DNA of 64,000 nucleotides from Candidatus Nitrosocosmicus arcticus (GCF_007826885.1 NZ_ML675581.1:122662-186661); one strand, 5' to 3'. Shown: positions 18,530-28,228, counted from the stretch's first letter. The notes: generated by a model from the letters alone, not told the origin. Numbers and translations are program-made.

Positions 18530-19006
18530 ATGAATGAGGTAAAAAAAATTCCTGAAGGATACCATACAATTACGCCTGCACTGGTTGTAAAAGATGGACT
18601 AAAGGCAATAGAATATTACAAAAAAGTATTTGGAGCGATAGATAAGGGAACTATGATGATGCCGGATAACAAAGCTGTTGCGCATGCAGAATTACAAATT
18701 GGTGATTCAAAGATTATGTTGACAGATGAATTTCCGGAAATGAAATGTATGTCACCACCAAGTATTGGAGGAAGCCCGGTTTATTTGTATTTGTACGTCG
18801 AAGATGTAGACAAAACGGTTAATATTGCGCTTGCTGAAGGAGGAAAATCATTAGATCCAGTTCAAGATCAGTTTTGGGGAGATAGACACGGTAGCATCCA
18901 AGATCCCTTTGGACATATTTGGTCAATATCTACCCACATTAAGGATCTTAGCGAGGAAGAAATGAAAAAGGCAGCATCAGAAGCATTTTCTAAAATGTCG
19001 CAGTAA
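18530..19006 (+). CDS. VOC superfamily (PhnB/glyoxalase-like) protein
   Basis: The 158-residue protein has the two-repeat VOC fold: ITPALVVKDGLKAIEYYKKV with FGAIDKG, then AHAELQIGDSKIMLTDEFPE, LYVEDVDKTVNIALAEGG and the C-terminal GDRHGSIQDPFGHIWSISTH. This pattern is that of PhnB-like glyoxalase/bleomycin-resistance family members, metal-dependent or binding proteins. The ligand cannot be told. It lies directly upstream of, and convergent with, a decayed AHSA1-type gene. Confidence 0.85.
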   Translation: MNEVKKIPEGYHTITPALVVKDGLKAIEYYKKVFGAIDKGTMMMPDNKAVAHAELQIGDSKIMLTDEFPEMKCMSPPSIGGSPVYLYLYVEDVDKTVNIALAEGGKSLDPVQDQFWGDRHGSIQDPFGHIWSISTHIKDLSEEEMKKAASEAFSKMSQ

Positions 19007-19199
19007 TCAAAATTCAATATTATGAAACTATTTTTTAAAAATAATTATTTTTGATATTCGCAATTAGATCAAACAATCTAATGCGTCAGGTCCAGGTGTG
19101 GACAAGTAGGTAGGTAGGTATCAGCGATAACAAGTAACATTTGCAACGTTGACTGCTAAAGTTTCTTCATAAATTTCTTCCGTGTGTTTCACAGCTTGA

Positions 19200-19710
19200 T
19201 TATAGTGTTGCCACTAGAGCAACCAATTGTTCTGTGGCTTGAGTCCAATCTTTGTGAAAACCCATCTTCTCATGTTCTTCTCTATCAGCAACTGTCCAGT
19301 GTCGTACTAGTGCTGTGTATTCCGTTTTGTCTCCGAGATCCTCGAATGTTATGATAACCGCCATGAAAGGTTTTTCAGATGGCTCCCATGCTCTTGTATA
19401 TGCATCGGTAATAACAAGTCGCTTGTTTTTAGCTACCTCAAGAGAAACACCCCCCTATTTGGAAATTCCTTTCCATCTGGACTGCGCATGACTATTAGGT
19501 TTGCTCCTCTAGGCCTCGGATCAGTTTCCACAATCGGAGTGGTAAAAGGCCGTGGTGTAAACCATTGTTTGATGAGTTCAGGTTCAGTGCATGCTCGAAA
19601 TACCTTATCTAATGATGCATCAATAATTCTGAAAGAACTAAATCGCGGTTGGATGCATGGATAGTTTTGTCCATATCAGTTGAGTTTACTTCTCCTCCTG
19701 CTTTGTCCAT
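19200..19710 (-). pseudogene. AHSA1/SRPBCC family gene with two frameshifts
   Basis: Reading from ATG 19710 gives MDKAGGEVNSTDMDKTIHAS. After a shift comes FRIIDASLDKVFRACTEPEL and IKQWFTPRPFTTPIVETDPR, and after a second shift LEVAKNKRLVITDAYTRAWE, then TVADREEHEKMGFHKDWTQA to a stop at 19200-19202. This is the complete SRPBCC/AHSA1 pattern (often annotated as activator of Hsp90 ATPase homologue). The shifts lie near 19640 and at a run of C/G near 19450. The second sits in a homopolymer, so a sequencing error is possible there. Confidence 0.8.
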
Positions 19711-20217
19711 TGGAGTACAATGGCTCGGCAAATACAAAAACATATTGAAGTAACGTTGTCTAATATTTTTCAATTACTCTAAACATAACTAATAGAGTTT
19801 CCTCATTTAATAAGTCAAGTCTTACCACTTTACTTTTAGTCTCACGTCATGTGAGATAAGGGTCGAATCATGGAGTTGAAATATATTCTCAATCTAATAT
19901 TTCCTCACCAATTGTCTATTGATGTCCCAATAAAGTAGTAAAATTTAGGGTGGGCCCGGTGGCTTTAAATTCATTAGGTATGTGATCTTTTAGTTTATTA
20001 ATTTTTTCATCATTCATTTAGGTTGCATCTCAAAACAAATGAATAAGTTGTCAGATCGAATTCGTGACTAAAGATGCTCAACAAAAATAATTTCTGTTTG
20101 TAACTTACCCCTCATTTTTATAGATGGTTACAATATGATCTACAAAATCATTAATAGTTCTCTAATAGCCTTTGTAATACATATTGTAAAAGGTTTTCTA
20201 GCTTACCAACTTTATTA
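19711..20217. other. Intergenic region with a diverged type-C element
   Basis: Between the decayed AHSA1 gene and the histidine kinase terminus I see no gene, only the diverged hairpin element at 19949-19988. The rest is AT-rich. Confidence 0.5.
19949..19988 (+). repeat. Dispersed hairpin element, type C (diverged)
   Basis: GGTGGGCCCGGTGG is followed by CTTTAAATTCATTAGGTATG, a degraded version of the type-C cassette (CTTCGAATCCATGAGATACA in the copy at 58071). Confidence 0.6.
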
Positions 20218-22299
20218 TCATAAATTTTTGAATTCTTGATCTATTTGTAAACTAAATGAAAAAGTTGCTCCTTTGTCCCCATTGTAATTATTTTGAGCCC
20301 AGATTTGTCCACCGTGAGCTTCAATAATATTTTTTGCTATATATAGTCCTAATCCCGTACCTTGATCTGATTTTGTAACAAACTTTGTAAACAACCTTGG
20401 TAGAATATCCGAGTCTATGCCTTTTCCCCTATCCTTAACTGATACTACCACTATCATCATCTTCTCATCTTTATTTTTTATTGTATTTTCGATATCAACT
20501 AATTCATTATTATGGTTACTTTTTATTGAACCAATTTCATTTTTTTGAAACGTTTTAGCTGAAATAATGATGGGTTTACCGTTTGAAAATTTTATCGCAT
20601 TATTTATCAGATTTGAAAGAACTTCGAAAATCCTTATTTTATCTGCAGATACCATGATGGGATCTTCTTGCGGTTCAAAAACTATGTCAATGTGAGTAGA
20701 GGAGTCACCATTATGTGAACTCAGACTAGTCTTATTGTGGATATCTTTAATTACATTCTGTATTTTTTCGTTTAAATTAAAGGATTCTTTATGTAACTCG
20801 AGACGATTACTTTCAATTCGTGATGTGTCTAATATATCATTTACCAATTTCTCTAATCTCTGTGCATTTCTATATGTTGATACAAGTGCATATGAATAAT
20901 CAAGCAACTTATCTTCATCTTTGACTAGTCTCTCTAATTCTGCTTTAATGCCAATTTGACCTGAAGAGGAAGTTTGAAAAATAGAGGGAACATAAGACAT
21001 TTGGATCAATTCCAAATTTCCTGATATCGCCTGCGTAGGGGTCCTTAGCTCATGGGCAGCTATATTGATAAATTCCTTTTGCATTTTGTCATGTGATTTG
21101 AGGTCTTCATTTGCTTTTTCTAATTTTTCAATTGAATCTCTTAATTGGAAAGTCTTTTGTTTAACATTGTCATTAAGTAGTTTGTTCCATCTTAGCAGTA
21201 TGATCGCTGTGACAGTTGAAATTGCAACAATTATACCGATTATTGAAAAATTGATACTATTTTGATTGTCAATTAAAGATGTCACATTACCTGCCAATGT
21301 GTGAGGAACTGTTATAAACAAAGTTCCAATCATATTTCCATATTCATTAATACTATTATCGGTTTCAGAACCTTTCACTGCTTCATAAGCTATTGTAGTG
21401 CTTATATTTTCAAAGTTAAATTCTTCTACGCCGCTTTCTGAAAGAAAAGCTTTGTTTAATATATTGTTAAATTCTTCTGCCTTATCCTTTAGGATTAATT
21501 TTAAGTAGGACTGGAATTCATTACCAAAGTAATTTTTGCCAATAAACGTTTGATTTTGAGTATATATTACGGTACCATTTCTATCTATAAACCCTATATC
21601 ACCATTAAATTTCGGATGTATTTGACCTTCAAGGAAATTTCCAAGTGTTTCTGCTTCAATGGATGCAACTACCACTCCCTTAAAGGAAGTTAAGTTGCGA
21701 TTTAATGATGATGGTACTGCTGCTACTACTTCTCCTCCTAGTTGTCCTCCTCCCACGGCTTCTAATCCCTTCTTGTTATTCTCGAAAACAGGCATTGAAA
21801 TATAGATTCGTGGTACATTGTCGTTAGAATCAATAACAGTGCTTATGTATAAGGTTCCATTATGCTTAGGAATTTGGAAGTAATTCCTGTAACTTAAATC
21901 GACGCCTTTGTATTTTACATTCTCTTCTTTCTCGATACCAGTAAAAGTCGTCAATCTTCCATTTTTATCCAAAAAGTAATAACCATCAGTTAGGTTATTT
22001 GTAGAATCTCGTCCTATGTTAAGCAAGGTTTGAATTGTAGAAATATTTTCATCAACAGTTGAAGGAGAATTAGCAATTATTTCCAAATTAGATGTTATGG
22101 CATAAATCGCATTTGATAAACTATTAGAAATGCTATGGGCTTCTATCTCTGAATTTGTTTCCAACTCATCTATAGCAAGCTCCTGGATTTGATTTGCTGT
22201 TTGGGTAAAATAATTATATGAAAGTACCATTAAAATTACTGAGGATACAAGTATTAGAGGTAGAAGGACAGACCTTTTACTGTAACCCGATAAATGCAA
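20218..22299 (-). CDS. Membrane histidine kinase with extracellular Cache-type sensor
   Basis: The 693-residue protein begins with a membrane helix (about 10-30), then a 320-residue outer domain with Cache features (YYFLDKNGRLTTF, KGVDLSYRNYFQIPK, IGFIDRNGTVIYTQN), then a second helix (about 350-372). The kinase core follows: H-box AAHELRTPTQAISG (His near 415), N-box NLINNAIKFSNG, G1 DRGKGID and G2 GTGLGLYIAKNI. It should phosphorylate itself on sensing an external ligand. No response regulator is adjacent; the nearest receiver protein (50863-51285) is far away. Confidence 0.9.
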   Translation of the reverse strand: MHLSGYSKRSVLLPLILVSSVILMVLSYNYFTQTANQIQELAIDELETNSEIEAHSISNSLSNAIYAITSNLEIIANSPSTVDENISTIQTLLNIGRDSTNNLTDGYYFLDKNGRLTTFTGIEKEENVKYKGVDLSYRNYFQIPKHNGTLYISTVIDSNDNVPRIYISMPVFENNKKGLEAVGGGQLGGEVVAAVPSSLNRNLTSFKGVVVASIEAETLGNFLEGQIHPKFNGDIGFIDRNGTVIYTQNQTFIGKNYFGNEFQSYLKLILKDKAEEFNNILNKAFLSESGVEEFNFENISTTIAYEAVKGSETDNSINEYGNMIGTLFITVPHTLAGNVTSLIDNQNSINFSIIGIIVAISTVTAIILLRWNKLLNDNVKQKTFQLRDSIEKLEKANEDLKSHDKMQKEFINIAAHELRTPTQAISGNLELIQMSYVPSIFQTSSSGQIGIKAELERLVKDEDKLLDYSYALVSTYRNAQRLEKLVNDILDTSRIESNRLELHKESFNLNEKIQNVIKDIHNKTSLSSHNGDSSTHIDIVFEPQEDPIMVSADKIRIFEVLSNLINNAIKFSNGKPIIISAKTFQKNEIGSIKSNHNNELVDIENTIKNKDEKMMIVVVSVKDRGKGIDSDILPRLFTKFVTKSDQGTGLGLYIAKNIIEAHGGQIWAQNNYNGDKGATFSFSLQIDQEFKNL

Positions 22300-22732
22300 T
22301 ATTTTTATACCTCCCTAGCTGCATAATTAATTAAATTAAATCTTTTTACCTTATTTAAGATTTATTCTCAATTATGGGTTTAAGCTCAAATTTTATGAAA
22401 AATTGTAGATTTATTCATACTTTGGACCTAGAAATTTGGGTATATAAAAGTTTTTATGTAGTCAAAACTGAGATTTACTACGTTTAAATTTTATCCAAAC
22501 ATAAAAAATACAAGTTCATTATACGGTTACTGATATCATTGCTTTCCTAATGGTTATAGTTTTTCTGTGCGTTATGAATGAATTTAGTATATGCCCTGAT
22601 TCGGACGTAACACTTCATAGATATTTATGATATGATTGTAACCACCTTTGCTTCTTAATTTTGCAGCATAGACTGATTTACATTCTCAATAATTTATCCG
22701 TAATAAACCTATATTGCCATTATTGTAAACCT
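22300..22732. other. Intergenic region, no gene seen
   Basis: This 430-bp AT-rich gap lies between two minus-strand genes. It contains AATTTGGG followed directly by TATATAAA near 22436-22450 on the plus strand, but without the 2-bp spacing of the regulon promoters and without a gene downstream. Confidence 0.4.
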
Positions 22733-23737
22733 TTAATCGTTTTTCAATAGAAAAGACCAATCTACATTTGCATGTCTTTTAATCAATTTCTTTGCATTTT
22801 TGACAATTCTTGATGTATCCGGATTCTTTTTTACTAAATCTGATAACTCTTTCTCGTCTTCTACTGCGAAACAATTGTAACCTTCTCTAAAATCACAATA
22901 TTCTTCTTTAACATCATTGTTCTTTAGCCAATTTCTGTGTAAAATTAATGCACACCCATTATGTATCGCCTCAAGAAAGGTGTATTGAGTGCCACCTCCA
23001 TCATGTTTAAGCACAGACAAATCAACAACAAATTTTGCCTCCGCAAGAATCTTGGAGAGGGTAGAAAATGATTTTTCAAATTGCCCATAATAATATTTTG
23101 TAAAGTCTCCATTTTGACCACCTAAAAAATGATGAACATATATTCTACTAATACAACCATATAATTTAATAGACTGATTATCATTTAGTAATTTGTTAGC
23201 TCTTAGTATTATATCTATATTTTTTTCAAAGCTGATTCTAGAAATAGATACAACATCTGTTGGTACTTTCTTGGTAATGACAGGATATGTATAAAAAGGA
23301 TGAGGTAAAAATAGCGAATCAAGGTCAAATTTATTTTTTAGATAATGTTGAACTGTTTTTCTTATTGTTATTAACTTCCATTTTTTTACATAAGGAAGAC
23401 TCGATTTGGAAATATCACGATGATCATGAATAACTAAAGTGATATCATCAAAATTTATTCTTTTCTCATTTAATTTTGATATTAGATGAAAATAATTCTC
23501 CTTATATAATGTTATAAAAGGATATTTTATTTTATGGACTACATCCGATGCTACGTTTTGATAAACTAATCCATAACCAAAATCTCGTAACTTTTTTTCG
23601 GATCTATTTGCATTTCCTGAACGCAGGATAATAGGTTTATTCTTCATTATTCGGTGAATTAAATGAGCAGTAAAAGTTGTCGCTCCACCAACTAAATATT
23701 TATGTAAATAGAGGAATTGAGTAGATTGTCCATACAA
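22733..23737 (-). CDS. Glycosyltransferase-like protein (GT4-type C-terminal half)
   Basis: The 334-residue frame has features of a GT-B glycosyltransferase: GGATTFTAHLIHRI near the N-terminus, the donor-domain opening DVVSISRISFEKNIDIILRA, and the late acidic region GGTQYTFLEAIHNGCALILH, in which E-A-I matches the family's E-x7-E site. The apparent start is TTG at 23737. A TAA only two codons upstream separates it from an in-phase ORF (23744-23947), so the natural protein may have been longer. The sugar and acceptor are unknown; glycan or S-layer decoration is plausible. Confidence 0.65.
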   Translation of the reverse strand: MYGQSTQFLYLHKYLVGGATTFTAHLIHRIMKNKPIILRSGNANRSEKKLRDFGYGLVYQNVASDVVHKIKYPFITLYKENYFHLISKLNEKRINFDDITLVIHDHRDISKSSLPYVKKWKLITIRKTVQHYLKNKFDLDSLFLPHPFYTYPVITKKVPTDVVSISRISFEKNIDIILRANKLLNDNQSIKLYGCISRIYVHHFLGGQNGDFTKYYYGQFEKSFSTLSKILAEAKFVVDLSVLKHDGGGTQYTFLEAIHNGCALILHRNWLKNNDVKEEYCDFREGYNCFAVEDEKELSDLVKKNPDTSRIVKNAKKLIKRHANVDWSFLLKND

Positions 23738-23743
23738 ATTGTG

Positions 23744-23947
23744 TTAGTTGGTATCAACCAATAATGTATTTAAACTTAATTTTTTCTTTTTTCTTTTTTC
23801 TTTTATTGTTGTTCCTTTATATTCAATAAAATCAAGGGATTTTCCAATTTTTGTATACCTTTCTCTAGTAATTGGTGGTTCATGGGATACAAATACAGGG
23901 GACCATGCATCTTGTTCATGATTATTATCCAGACTGGATTTTGCCAC
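23744..23947 (-). CDS. Hypothetical ORF in phase with the downstream glycosyltransferase
   Basis: The 67-residue ORF (MAKSSLDNNHEQDAWSPVFV to LNTLLVDTN) ends at TAA 23744-23746, in the same frame as the glycosyltransferase, which begins two codons later. LNTLLVDTN followed by NLYGQSTQF resembles the first beta-strand and G-rich loop of a GT-B fold. So this may be the N-terminus of one gene cut by a stop codon, or a separate basic peptide. Confidence 0.4.
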   Translation of the reverse strand: MAKSSLDNNHEQDAWSPVFVSHEPPITRERYTKIGKSLDFIEYKGTTIKEKRKKKKLSLNTLLVDTN

Positions 23948-24234
23948 TTCAGGACTCTATTTGCCCTTTAAGGATCTATTATTTTAGCAAGGATGAAGGC
24001 AATGACATGACGCCTCAAATAAGATCCCTAGATCATTTCTTTCAAATTGATAACATTTGCAAATTCATAGCTATGTATTAACCTTTATTGCCTAATATTT
24101 TGATGATACTTTAAAAATAATAATGCAATTACAAAAAAAGATAGCTTGAACGTTAAAAGAATTTTTAGATCATTTGTTCCTGATTGGTTGATAGTGTATT
24201 TTTGTTTCCTTTATGATATTTTTAATAATGTTAT

Positions 24235-24792
24235 TTAATGCGGTATCAAAACACTTGTATGTATATTGCTGATTATTTTCCTTGTGTTACTAAATAGTGA
24301 TTCTATCCAAGAATGCAAATGAGATGATGTTAATATAACTAAGTCATAATTCATTTCATTAATTTCATTTATTATTTCATCTACTATTTTACCTGTCTTC
24401 AATTTATATAAAACTTTATTCTTACAACCAGCTTGCGCAATCTTCTTTATTTTCTCTTCCATTGAATCTATTAAATTACCTTCAATGTTTTTCGCATAAT
24501 CTTGTTTATTTACTGCAGTTAACTGGGAATTTGGTATTGTTAAAGAGGATGGTGATGGTGGTTGATTGTTAGAGGTATTTACCGACGTGTCTTCTAATCG
24601 TTCTGCATCATTAATTATTTGTAAAATTGTTATCTCTGCACCCGACAATTTTGATAAATAAATAGCATAATTGATTGCCTTATTAGATTTATCTTTTCCA
24701 TCATGGGTTACTAGGATTTTTCTAAAGGAAGGAATAACAAATTCAGAAATAGATTCTGTCGGATCTGGAGACATTGTCGGATCTGGAAACAT
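24235..24792 (-). CDS. Universal stress protein (UspA) family
   Basis: About 185 residues from ATG 24792. The core follows UspA: RKILVTHDGKDKSNKAINYA at the start, EITILQIIND strand, TGKIVDEIINEINEMNYDLV, then ILTSSHLHSWIESLFSNT and ISNIHTSVLIPH at the end. The ATP-binding G-2X-G-9X-G(S/T) motif is not clear here (TSSHLHSWIESL), so it may be a non-ATP-binding type. An internal Ser/Pro/Asn-rich insertion (NTSNNQPPSPSSLT) is unusual. Confidence 0.85.
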   Translation of the reverse strand: MFPDPTMSPDPTESISEFVIPSFRKILVTHDGKDKSNKAINYAIYLSKLSGAEITILQIINDAERLEDTSVNTSNNQPPSPSSLTIPNSQLTAVNKQDYAKNIEGNLIDSMEEKIKKIAQAGCKNKVLYKLKTGKIVDEIINEINEMNYDLVILTSSHLHSWIESLFSNTRKIISNIHTSVLIPH

Positions 24793-24928
24793 AAGTATTA
24801 TTATCAAAAGGAATTATTTAATAATATCTTAATTTATTTTAAGATATTATAATAGTCATTTTCAATTAGAATTCGATGAAAAGGGGTCAACATAGTAAGA
24901 TATGAATTTCAGTTAATAAAATTTATAA

Positions 24929-25078
24929 TTTGACTCGGTAGATGAAATCTTCAATAGCCGCAGTAATTCTCCATCTGGAAATGCTACTGGCTCCGAAACT
25001 ACTACTACGACCACAGCTACAAGCGGGCTCGGAAACACAAATTCCACTACTACAACAATGAAAACCAACAGTCAATAG
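24929..25078 (+). pseudogene. Remnant of a Ser/Thr-rich secreted protein tail
   Basis: A frame between stops reads RSNSPSGNATGSETTTTTTA and TSGLGNTNSTTTTMKTNSQ, then TAG. It has no start codon. The composition (Thr, Ser, Asn, Gly with sequons) matches the tails of secreted proteins elsewhere in this window, so it is probably the surviving end of one. Confidence 0.4.
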
Positions 25079-25180
25079 GACATGGAATATTTCTTTTTTA
25101 GTAAGAGCAACAGCAGTTTATTAATATATTGAACACAGCCGGAAGTAATTCAGGCTGCTGCCTCACTTCGGTCACGATGA

Positions 25181-25221
25181 AATTATTCCACTATGCCCAT
25201 TGATTTAAAGATGGAATAATT
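25181..25221. other. Inverted repeat
   Basis: AATTATTCCA (25181-25190) and TGGAATAATT (25212-25221) are perfect 10-bp arms around a 21-nt spacer. It lies between the remnant above and the end of a convergent gene, so a terminator or protein site is possible. Confidence 0.45.
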
Positions 25222-25324
25222 AGATAACTTGAGCAAGTACAAGTAAACTATGATTTACGTCAAGTCGTTACCATGAGCATTCAAAACCTGACTTCTCGTT
25301 TCTCTGTAATATGTCTTGGTGTTA

Positions 25325-25591
25325 TTAGCTAGGCTTATGGGGTTCTGCTATGGCATCCATCTTTTTCTCCAAACTAAGTATCTTTTTTAGAATTGTTTCC
25401 TGATGTTGCTGAGAGTGTTGAATTGATTTTAATACTCTATCATGACTTTCTTCAATATCATTTATCCGTCGAAGAGTCTCATCTTGTTTAGCAGTGGTGT
25501 TCTTCTGTATTTTGTAGACCCACCAAGTTATTAGACCCCCTACGATTGCCCCCAGAACGATACTTAAGTATGTACTTGATGCATTTGTCAT
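25325..25591 (-). CDS. Small membrane-anchored coiled-coil protein
   Basis: About 88 residues from ATG 25591 (MTNASSTYLSIVLGAIVGGL). One transmembrane helix is followed by a helical, heptad-like region (ETLRRINDIEESHDRVLKSI, then LKKILSLEKKMDAIAE). The 25654 start would add a Cys-containing stretch of unclear value. Family unknown; topology suggests a scaffold or partner protein. Confidence 0.55.
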   Translation of the reverse strand: MTNASSTYLSIVLGAIVGGLITWWVYKIQKNTTAKQDETLRRINDIEESHDRVLKSIQHSQQHQETILKKILSLEKKMDAIAEPHKPS

Positions 25592-26065
25592 ATCTATACA
25601 ACCCTTTGTTATTTCAGGCATACAACCCCAGAGCGCAAGAATTTGAAATATCATATTAGTTTATAATATTGTCTAGTAAATGTATTTGTTTTTTATCTTA
25701 TTCGTGGACGGATGATATTTTGCTTTCTCTAGATTTAATAGCATGGTGAAATGTATGGTAATAAATTTTTCTAATGAAACTGCATGGGGGCGGGCTCTAC
25801 AGGCGGGACACTTGGGTCACCTTATTTACGACTGCCTTACTAACCGACCAAAATACTTATCGCTTTGTTGTAATGCTTATCTTAAGGGGAGGATGATTTT
25901 AGGTGGGAAGAGCGAACGCTACAATATTGATAGCATCGGGATTTTGTGGTGTTCCTTCTTCCCTTTGAGGATACAGGTCGCCAATGTATTTTGGTTGTTT
26001 TTGTTTGGAAATTAGCGAACAAAATCTCTCATTACTTAATACTTTTATTTACTAAATCTGTTTGA
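25592..26065. other. Intergenic region with a locally G+C-richer patch
   Basis: About 25780-25930 is richer in G+C than its surroundings. A 90-codon ORF at 25743 runs through it but has no protein-like pattern (many Cys, Trp and Leu, no domain). The patch could be a structured RNA or an old coding remnant; I cannot decide. Confidence 0.3.
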
Positions 26066-26218
26066 ATGATTGAAACCAAAAATCAATGGAAAAACGAAGA
26101 AAATAATATAACAAGTTCTCTCAATGGAATAGGTTTAACATCGCTTTCAAACAGCGAATCTACAGTAAACTTTTACATCGCAATATTTCAAAATCCTTGG
26201 ATTCAATCAACCAGTTGA
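26066..26218 (+). pseudogene. Small ORF, paralogous remnant of the 1262 ORF
   Basis: The 50-residue ORF begins MIETKNQWKNEENNITSSLN and continues GIGLTSLSNSESTVNFYIAI, then FQNPWIQST. The SN-x-ESTV-x6-F pattern is shared with 1262-1405. It is probably the residual C-terminus of a longer protein. Confidence 0.4.
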
Positions 26219-26308
26219 AATGGCACGCCTACTTTCCGAATGATTTGGATGTTTGGAAATTGTATTATCGCGCATTGTTTCCCAAAATGATGTTACTAAT
26301 ATGGAGAG

Positions 26309-26350
26309 CGGGCCCGGTGGGTTTGGTAATAGATATATTACGAGTCCAAA
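26309..26350 (+). repeat. Dispersed hairpin element, type A
   Basis: The core GCGGGCCCGGTGGG is followed by TTTGG, a GTAAT / ATTAC hairpin with loop AGATAT, GAGT and CCAAA. The outer pair TTTGG / CCAAA differs from the TTTAG / CTAAA of other copies by a compensatory change. Confidence 0.75.
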
Positions 26351-26845
26351 TTTTCAATTGGATTTGCTTTGTGTGTTACTTTATACCTCAAACTATGAAT
26401 TAACAGATTTCAATATTATATGGGTACTAAAAGATAGCTTCAATTATAGATATGAAGGCCATTAATTTTTGTTACTTGCTGACCTTATTAATTTCTTTAA
26501 CCGACTTGGACTAATTAGTATGAAAAGATTCAGTATTTATTATTAGTTTGAAAATGGATACTAGCAGTAAAGTTCGAAAAGAACATGTAATCCCTTTGGT
26601 AAATTGTTTAATAAAACCTGTATTGCTCCGGTATAGCGCAACAGCGAAGAAATAAGTTTGATGTTATTATTTTATTATAATATCTTTTAATATCCTAAAT
26701 AACTGAGGAATTTAAGTATAGTAATATAAAAAAAGATATCGTAAAAAGTATTTTATTTCTAGCTGACTTAATTTTACGCTAATATGATTAATGAGTTTAA
26801 TTCTCAAATGCAGCTACATGGTTGTTGAAATTTCACTCATTAATT
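26351..26845. other. Intergenic region, no gene seen
   Basis: A 495-bp AT-rich gap. Short overlapping ORFs near 26197-26465 run through the hairpin element and are not protein-like. Confidence 0.4.
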
Positions 26846-27097
26846 TTAATTCGAACTTCCACCATCACCATCTTCTGAACTTCCACCATCACCATCATTG
26901 GCCATTGTTGTATTATCCATCATAGTCATACCGGTAGAATTGTCCATTCCCATGGTCATGTTATTCATTGGCATTGACATATTGTCCATTCCCATGGTCA
27001 TGTTACCTTGTGCAAAAACTGGTGTCACCGTTGCTCCTACAAATAAGGATGCTGCTGCTACTAAACTTAAGACTACGAATAAGCTGAATTTTTTCAT
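26846..27097 (-). CDS. Secreted Met/Asn-rich protein
   Basis: 83 residues from ATG 27097. This start is chosen because it opens a signal peptide (MKKFSLFVVLSLVAAASLFV ending VFAQ) and lies 25 nt from a TATA box (leaderless mRNA). The mature part is built of Met, Asn and Asp (GNMTMGMDNMSMPMNNMTMG) with four N-X-T/S sequons and ends in two copies of DGDGGSS. Met-rich secreted segments can bind Cu(I); this is inference. A relative lies at 45827-46177. It belongs to the AATTTGGG promoter set. Confidence 0.7.
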   Translation of the reverse strand: MKKFSLFVVLSLVAAASLFVGATVTPVFAQGNMTMGMDNMSMPMNNMTMGMDNSTGMTMMDNTTMANDGDGGSSEDGDGGSSN

Positions 27098-27121
27098 GCG
27101 TCTTTTGGTTGATTTTTCTAG

Positions 27122-27143
27122 TATATAAGCGAATTCCCAAATT
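27122..27143 (-). promoter_or_regulatory. Regulon promoter: operator plus TATA (Met-rich gene)
   Basis: On the minus strand AATTTGGGAATT is followed by two bases and CTTATATA. The start codon lies 25 nt downstream. Same 22-bp layout as at 28229, 31604, 32709 and 34313. Confidence 0.75.
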
Positions 27144-27325
27144 CGACCCAATTCTTAAGGAGGATCTGAATGGTATTAGTAGTTCGGATTGTACAGTTAT
27201 GGAAAATGATAATAAAATAATCAAGGATGACGAAGTTAAAAAGATAGAGTAATCACATGTTTCATGGTATTGTGTATTTTTATTATTGTAGTTACTAATT
27301 AAGACACTTTATTTTGATAGCTACT

Positions 27326-27625
27326 TTATTTAGTATTTATCCAAACCATTACCGCCAACCCAATCGTTTGCGCTAGATTAATAATAAACAGGTAAGGTGC
27401 AGCTGCGTCCACTACGGCCTTTATTGCAGGTCCAGCAGTATAAAGATTAAACCAAAAGATAACTATCACAATATTTTGGATCATAAAAGATGATGCGACA
27501 GTTACCAAACCATATGTAAAATATGATTTTATCAGTCTTATATTTTGGACATAAATTGTGATAATAGTCCCCAGCAATCCGATGTTAAGAAGCGCAGCAA
27601 TTGCTGCTGCAATCATGAAATCCAT
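27326..27625 (-). CDS. Small three-helix membrane protein, copy 1 of duplicated module
   Basis: The 99-residue integral membrane protein has three hydrophobic helices (MIAAAIAALLNIGLLGTIIT; GLVTVASSFMIQNIVIVIFW; YLFIINLAQTIGLAVMVWI). It follows a winged-helix gene by 36 bp on the same strand. Copy 2 (31815-32114) is nearly identical. Family unknown. Its constant pairing with the regulator suggests a membrane partner, perhaps a sensor or tether. Confidence 0.7.
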   Translation of the reverse strand: MDFMIAAAIAALLNIGLLGTIITIYVQNIRLIKSYFTYGLVTVASSFMIQNIVIVIFWFNLYTAGPAIKAVVDAAAPYLFIINLAQTIGLAVMVWINTK

Positions 27626-27661
27626 ATGTCTATTGAACCTACTAGTACAGTATTGTTTAAT

Positions 27662-28096
27662 TTACTTTTTCCCAATTGTGGCCATAATCTCCTTAAATGC
27701 TGAATAGTTTTTTTCAATTAATGGGGAAATGAAATATGTTGCCCCATAGGATTCTTCATTTTCTGTAATAATCAGTCCATTTTTTTTTAATACATCTAAA
27801 TGATGAATTATTGTTTTATAATCAAGTTTTAATTGATTAGACAATTGGTTAGCGTTAGAGGGACTTTCAGTTAAGAAATTTATTATTTTAGCTCTGTTCA
27901 CTCCACCCCTTGTACTGGCTATCAAATACCATAATAGTCTCTTAAATCTAGGATCAACAGATTTATCCGCACCTATATCAGATTTTTTATTATTTGGGTG
28001 CTCGTTGCCGAATTCTGATCCGCCGATTCTATCCTCATCATCATGAGTATGTCTATCTTTTTTCTTATCATTAGAATCAGAATCAATTGAATTCAA
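27662..28096 (-). CDS. Winged helix-turn-helix regulator (ArsR-like), copy 1
   Basis: The 144-residue protein has an acidic, His/Asp-rich N-terminus of about 45 residues and a wHTH domain: DPRFKRLLWYLIASTRGGVN, RAKIINFLTESPSNANQLSN (recognition region), KTIIHHLDVLKKNGLIITEN, and the wing. It resembles archaeal ArsR/DUF-type regulators acting on envelope genes. It is probably co-transcribed with the small membrane protein 36 bp downstream. The upstream 40 bp are conserved with copy 2 at 32582. Targets are likely the AATTTGGG promoters on both sides; this is inference. Confidence 0.75.
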   Translation of the reverse strand: MNSIDSDSNDKKKDRHTHDDEDRIGGSEFGNEHPNNKKSDIGADKSVDPRFKRLLWYLIASTRGGVNRAKIINFLTESPSNANQLSNQLKLDYKTIIHHLDVLKKNGLIITENEESYGATYFISPLIEKNYSAFKEIMATIGKK

Positions 28097-28228
28097 CCGC
28101 CAGACACACTATTATTCATAATGTAAGATAAAAGTATATTAGCGTAGATTAAATATTTGGCTCCTGTCTAACCTTTTTTCTGTAGAATATTGTTATATTT
28201 TTAATAGAATCTGGTGTAATTTTGGTGT

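Noticed and set aside
22430..22460. AATTTGGG followed by TATATAAA, like the regulon promoter.
   Set aside because: The half-operator AATT and the 2-bp spacing are missing, and no gene lies downstream on that strand.
25743..26015. 90-codon plus-strand ORF in a G+C-richer patch.
   Set aside because: No domain, no signal, odd composition. I kept only a note about the patch.
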